The position numbers were made by a program, and so were the translations under genes. A DNA stretch of 9,860 nt, taken from positions 1-9,860 of the forward strand of contig JAJYJA010000086.1 in NCBI GenBank assembly GCA_021789795.1. The letters are read 5' to 3'. The notes under the pieces were generated by a model that was not told the DNA's origin, did no database searches, and saw nothing but the letters and a program-made list of their open reading frames with translations. Below are positions 6,411 to 9,860 of this stretch, in pieces; within the stretch, counting starts at the first letter, position 1; every line of letters begins with the position of its first letter. The stretch is from Deltaproteobacteria bacterium (GTDB taxonomy: Bacteria > Desulfobacterota > Desulfobulbia > Desulfobulbales > VMSU01).

Positions 6411-9200
6411 ATGGATTACCGCGCCACTCTCAATCTGCCCGACACCAAGTTCAAGATGAAGGCGAGCCTCGCCCAGCGCGAGCCCGAGTTGCTGAAAAAA
6501 TGGGAGGACGAGGGCCTGTACGCCCGAGTGCAGGAGGCGACCAAGGGTCGGCCCGACTATATCCTGCACGACGGCCCGCCTTACGCCAACGGCCATATCC
6601 ACATCGGCCACGCCTTGAACAAGATCTTGAAGGACATCATCCTGCGCTCCCGGCGGATGTCGGGGTTTAATTGCCCCTACGTGCCGGGCTGGGACTGCCA
6701 CGGCCTGCCCATCGAGCACAACGTCGATAAGGAACTGGGGGGCAAAAAGCGGGAGATCGACAAGCTCGCCTTTCGCGCCGCCTGCCGGGACTACGCCCGG
6801 AAATGGGTCAAGGCCCAGGCGGAGGAGTTCAAGCGCCTGGGGGTGCTGGGCGACTGGGGGCACCCCTATCTGACCATCGACTACGGTTACGAGGCGGCCA
6901 CCGCCCGCGAGTTCAACCGTTTCCTGACCTCCGGGGCGGTGGTGCGCAGCAAGAAGCCGGTGCACTGGTGCTCGTCCTGCGGCACCGCCCTGGCCGAGGC
7001 GGAGGTCGATTACGCCGATCACGCCTCCCACTCCATTTACGTCAAGTTTCCGGTGGCGGCGGACCTGGCCGCCGCCCTCCCGGCCCTGGCCGGCAAAAAG
7101 GCCTTTGTGGTGATCTGGACCACCACCCCCTGGACGCTCCCCGCCAACCTGGCGGTGGCCCTGCATCCCGACTACACCTACGCCGTCTGCCAGGTGGGGG
7201 AGGAGGTGCTGATCATGGCCGAGGAACTGGCCCCTCAGGTGCTCGCCGCCCTGGGTCTGTCCGGCCAGGTGACCGCCACCTTCGCCGCCGCCCTCCTGGA
7301 GGGCCGTCACTGCCGCCATCCCTTCCTGGAGCGCGATTCGCTGGTGGTGCTGGCCGATTACGTCACCCTGGACGCCGGCACCGGCTGCGTCCACACCGCC
7401 CCCGGACATGGCCGGGAGGACTACCTGACCGGCCGGCGCTACGGCCTGCCCATTCTGGCGCCGGTGGACGGCCGGGGGATGTTCACCGAGGAGGCCGGGC
7501 CTTACGCCGGGATGGCGATCAACGACGCCAACCCCTTGATCTGCGAGCAGCTCTCCCAAGCCGGCCTGCTGCTAGGCCAGGGCAAGATAAGCCACAGCTA
7601 CCCCCACTGCTGGCGCTGCAAGCGGCCGGTGATCTTCCGGGCCACCGAGCAGTGGTTCATCTCCATGGAGGAGAACGGCCTGCGCGACAAGGCGCTCGCC
7701 GCCATCGACCAGGTGAGCTGGACCCCCAGGTGGGGCCGGGAGCGGATCCACGGCATGGTGGCCTCGCGGCCCGACTGGTGCCTATCCCGCCAGCGGGCCT
7801 GGGGGGTGCCGATCACCGCCATCCTTTGCCTCACATGCGGGGCAGTGCAAAACGACGAGAAGATCAACGCCCGTATTGACGGGCTCTTCCGCCAGGAGGG
7901 GGCCGACGCCTGGTACGCCCGAGAGGTTGCGGAGTTCCTGGACGCGGGTCACGCCTGCCGCCAGTGCGGGGGGACGGAGTTCCGCAAGGAGGAGGATATC
8001 CTCGATGTCTGGTTCGACTCCGGCACCAGCCACGCCGCGGTGCTCGAGGAGCGGGCGGAGCTCTCCTCGCCCGCCGATCTGTATCTTGAGGGCAGCGACC
8101 AGCACCGGGGCTGGTTTCAGAGCTCGCTTCTGGCCTCGGTGGGCAACCGGGGCCGGGCCCCCTACCGGGGGGTATTGACCCACGGTTTCGTGGTGGACGA
8201 GCATGGCCGCAAGATGTCCAAGAGCGTGGGCAACGTGGTGGCCCCGGAGAAGATCATCAAGCAGCACGGGGCCGAGATCCTGCGCCTGTGGGTGGCCTCC
8301 GAGGACTACCGGGACGACGTCAAGATCTCGGATCGGATCATCAGCCACCTCTCCGACGCCTACCGCAAGATCAGAAACACCATCCGCTACCTGCTTAGCA
8401 ACCTAAGCGACTTCGACCCGGCCCACGACCGGGTGGCGTATGAGAACTTGCCGGAGATCGACCGCTGGGCACTGTCGCAACTGGAGGGCCTGCGGGCCCG
8501 GATCGTGGCCGCCTACGAGGCCTTCGAGTTTCACGTCATCTTCCACGCCCTGCAGAACTTCTGCGCCGTGACCATGAGCGCCTTCTATCTCGACATCCAG
8601 AAGGATCGCCTCTACACCGCCGCCCCCGCCTCTAGGGAGCGGCGGGCGGCCCAGACCGTGTTCCACGAGCTGGTGGATTCCATCCTGAGGCTGATGGCCC
8701 CGGTGCTCTCCTTTACCGCCGCCGAGGCCTGGGAGCACCTGCCGCTGGACCCGAATCGTGAGCCGGAGGTGGCGCTCGCCCTCTTTCCCGCCCCCCACCC
8801 CGAGCGTCACCACCCGGAGCTCGACCGGAAGTGGGAGCGGCTGACCGCCATCCGGCGGGAGCTGACCCGGGCCCTGGAGCTGGCGCGGGCCGCCAAGGTG
8901 ATCGGCCACTCCCTGGAGGCCGAGGTGCGGGTGATGGCGAGCGGCGAGCTGGCCGGGTTCATGTCCGACAACTGGACGACCCTCAAGAACATCAGCATCG
9001 TCTCCGAGCTGAGCCGGGCCGACGACTTGGGCCCCGACGACTACCAGGGCGAGCTGCCGGGGCTGGTGGTTCAGGTGCGCCCGGCCCCGGGCGAAAAGTG
9101 CGAGCGCTGCTGGACCCGCTGCCCGACCGTGGGTGAATCATCCTCGCATCCCACCCTCTGCCGGCGCTGTCTGGGGGTGCTCGCGGAACTGGGGCTTTGA
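6411..9200 (+). CDS. ileS: Isoleucyl-tRNA synthetase (IleRS), bacterial type
   Basis: This cytoplasmic class I aminoacyl-tRNA synthetase charges tRNA-Ile with isoleucine and edits mischarged valine. The 929-residue product is close to E. coli IleRS (938). Motifs in order are: PPYANGHIHIGHALN (56-70) with the HIGH signature at 64-67; WDCHGLPIEHNV (95-105); the CP1 editing-domain signature WTTTPWTLPAN (236-246); HCWRCKRPVIFRATEQWF and DVWFDSGTSHAAV in the rest of the catalytic fold; and KMSKS at 601-605. An anticodon-binding helical domain follows. The C-terminal zinc site has the pairs Cys897/Cys900 and Cys917/Cys920. A C-terminal zinc site of this kind marks the common bacterial form rather than the eukaryote-like, mupirocin-resistant form. 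The ATG at 6411 is chosen because DYRATLNLPDTKFKMKASLA is the usual N-terminus and AAGGGG precedes it. The stop overlaps the likely lspA start, indicating one operon. Confidence 0.97.
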   Translation: MDYRATLNLPDTKFKMKASLAQREPELLKKWEDEGLYARVQEATKGRPDYILHDGPPYANGHIHIGHALNKILKDIILRSRRMSGFNCPYVPGWDCHGLPIEHNVDKELGGKKREIDKLAFRAACRDYARKWVKAQAEEFKRLGVLGDWGHPYLTIDYGYEAATAREFNRFLTSGAVVRSKKPVHWCSSCGTALAEAEVDYADHASHSIYVKFPVAADLAAALPALAGKKAFVVIWTTTPWTLPANLAVALHPDYTYAVCQVGEEVLIMAEELAPQVLAALGLSGQVTATFAAALLEGRHCRHPFLERDSLVVLADYVTLDAGTGCVHTAPGHGREDYLTGRRYGLPILAPVDGRGMFTEEAGPYAGMAINDANPLICEQLSQAGLLLGQGKISHSYPHCWRCKRPVIFRATEQWFISMEENGLRDKALAAIDQVSWTPRWGRERIHGMVASRPDWCLSRQRAWGVPITAILCLTCGAVQNDEKINARIDGLFRQEGADAWYAREVAEFLDAGHACRQCGGTEFRKEEDILDVWFDSGTSHAAVLEERAELSSPADLYLEGSDQHRGWFQSSLLASVGNRGRAPYRGVLTHGFVVDEHGRKMSKSVGNVVAPEKIIKQHGAEILRLWVASEDYRDDVKISDRIISHLSDAYRKIRNTIRYLLSNLSDFDPAHDRVAYENLPEIDRWALSQLEGLRARIVAAYEAFEFHVIFHALQNFCAVTMSAFYLDIQKDRLYTAAPASRERRAAQTVFHELVDSILRLMAPVLSFTAAEAWEHLPLDPNREPEVALALFPAPHPERHHPELDRKWERLTAIRRELTRALELARAAKVIGHSLEAEVRVMASGELAGFMSDNWTTLKNISIVSELSRADDLGPDDYQGELPGLVVQVRPAPGEKCERCWTRCPTVGESSSHPTLCRRCLGVLAELGL

Positions 9201-9679
9201 GTCGTAAGATGCTGGCGCTGCTGATCGTCCTGCTGGTGGTGGCCGCCGACCAGGCGAGCAAGGCCTGGATCGTGGCCCACTTCTCCCTCTATCAGGCCCG
9301 GGAGCTTATCCCCGGCCTGTTCAGCCTGACCTATCTCACCAACCAGGGCTCGGCCTTCGGCTTCCTAAACGGCGAGCATGGACCCTGGCGGCAGGCCTTC
9401 TTCGTCGGGGTGGCGCTGGCCGCCATGCTGGCGATGCTCGTCTTTCTGCGCAAGCTGCGGGACGAGAGCCGGTGGTGCCTGGTGGCGGTAAGCCTGATCC
9501 TGGGCGGGGCGGCGGGCAACCTCATCGACCGGCTGCGGCTGGGGGCGGTGGTGGATTTTTTGGATTTCTACTGGCGCGGCCATCACTGGCCGGCCTTCAA
9601 CGTGGCGGACTCGGCGATTACGGTGGGGGTGGCGTTGTTTGTAGCCGCGCAACTGTGGGGCCAGCCCGAGGGACGCTAG
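9197..9679 (+). CDS. lspA: Lipoprotein signal peptidase (signal peptidase II)
   Basis: The inner-membrane aspartyl protease removes signal peptides from diacylglyceryl-modified prolipoproteins. The 160-residue protein has four hydrophobic segments (about 5-22, 67-84, 93-110 and 134-153) and all the family boxes: DQASK (18-22), NQGSAFGF (49-56), GGAAGNLIDR (103-112), VVDFLDFY (118-125) and FNVADSAITVG (134-144). The catalytic aspartates are Asp111 and Asp138 by family comparison. The start is uncertain. TTG at 9197 overlaps the ileS TGA and puts a GGGG tract only two bases upstream; the in-frame ATG at 9209 would give a protein four residues shorter (156) that loses nothing conserved. ileS followed by lspA is a common bacterial order and the overlap suggests translational coupling. 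Confidence 0.95.
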   Translation: MSRKMLALLIVLLVVAADQASKAWIVAHFSLYQARELIPGLFSLTYLTNQGSAFGFLNGEHGPWRQAFFVGVALAAMLAMLVFLRKLRDESRWCLVAVSLILGGAAGNLIDRLRLGAVVDFLDFYWRGHHWPAFNVADSAITVGVALFVAAQLWGQPEGR

Positions 9680-9754
9680 CGGCTGGTTGCCACTGGCCTT
9701 GATCGCCAGCTATCAGGACGAGGCGTGGGTATTTGCCATGAGTGATGGCGTCGC

Positions 9755-9860
9755 AAAAAGTCCGATCTACTGCGTTGCGGGACGGTTTGGCTCGTTCGGC
9801 ATACCATCTGTATGGCCTCACTCGCCAAACACACCCCGCGCCTTGTATGTCGGCCCTTTT
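9755..9860. repeat. Long imperfect palindrome (intergenic repeat or miniature element) after lspA
   Basis: The left arm (9755-9804) and right arm (9810-9860) are imperfect inverted copies around a 5-base centre (CATCT, 9805-9809). Matching blocks include GGCATAC with GTATGGCC next to the loop, GGTTTGGC with GCCAAACAC further out, and AAAAAGTCCGA at the left end with TCGGCCCTTTT at the right end. Transcribed, it would form a stem of about 50 base pairs ending in a T-tract, which could terminate the ileS-lspA transcript. It resembles dispersed intergenic palindromes I recall from Desulfobacterota genomes (with TGCGTTGCG and CGCGCCTTGTAT as typical parts). The right end coincides with the window edge, so it may continue. 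Confidence 0.65.

Noticed and set aside
6276..7559. 427-residue minus-strand open frame inside ileS
   Set aside because: It is a shadow of ileS in high-GC DNA, rich in Gly, Val, His and Gln, with no recognisable domain, while the opposite strand has every IleRS motif.
9618..9821. 67-residue minus-strand open frame over the end of lspA
   Set aside because: It is produced by the palindromic repeat and by the opposite strand of lspA; the translated repeat is a familiar kind of spurious hypothetical protein.
1..9860. CRISPR array, tRNA or rRNA genes
   Set aside because: No regularly spaced direct repeats and no tRNA cloverleaf or rRNA signature were seen by reading both strands.

Overview
The window looks like a chromosomal segment of a GC-rich, probably anaerobic Desulfobacterota (former Deltaproteobacteria) bacterium. 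This is an inference from three things: the selD-yedF pairing, a secreted multihaem cytochrome, and an intergenic palindrome (9755-9860) resembling repeats I remember from Desulfobulbales/Desulfuromonadales genomes. I could not search a database, so the lineage is not proven.

Layout. (1) 8-1024 (+): the C-terminal part of a multi-pass membrane protein, open to the left window edge. It starts in visibly AT-rich DNA unlike the rest of the window and may be truncated or broken. (2) 1025-1150: a convergent intergenic gap holding two adjacent small inverted repeats. (3) 1151-2767 (-): a secreted/membrane sensor with a periplasmic solute-binding domain, three membrane segments and a PAS domain, but no output domain. 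Its upstream gap holds a candidate promoter and a perfect 6-bp inverted repeat. (4) 2882-6167 (-): a compact selenium-type operon, selD (GTG start) > yedF > a UshA-like protein fused to a tetrahaem cytochrome c domain, behind a near-consensus sigma70-type promoter at 6246-6273. (5) 6168-6410: a divergent promoter region. (6) 6411-9679 (+): housekeeping ileS-lspA (isoleucyl-tRNA synthetase and signal peptidase II), overlapping end to start. (7) 9680-9860: an approximately 106-bp imperfect palindrome after lspA.

How the genes fit together. SelD makes selenophosphate. YedF (TusA-like domain plus DsrE-like domain) is thought to act in sulfur/selenium handling. The third gene starts 2 bases after the yedF stop and is exported. 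Its first domain keeps a Cys-Gly-Cys motif in a region where I recall relatives carrying selenocysteine, lacks most catalytic residues of UshA-type phosphoesterases, and is followed by four CXXCH haem sites. The most interesting hypothesis is therefore a selenium-linked periplasmic redox protein. No selA, selB, selC or in-frame UGA selenoprotein gene is visible here.
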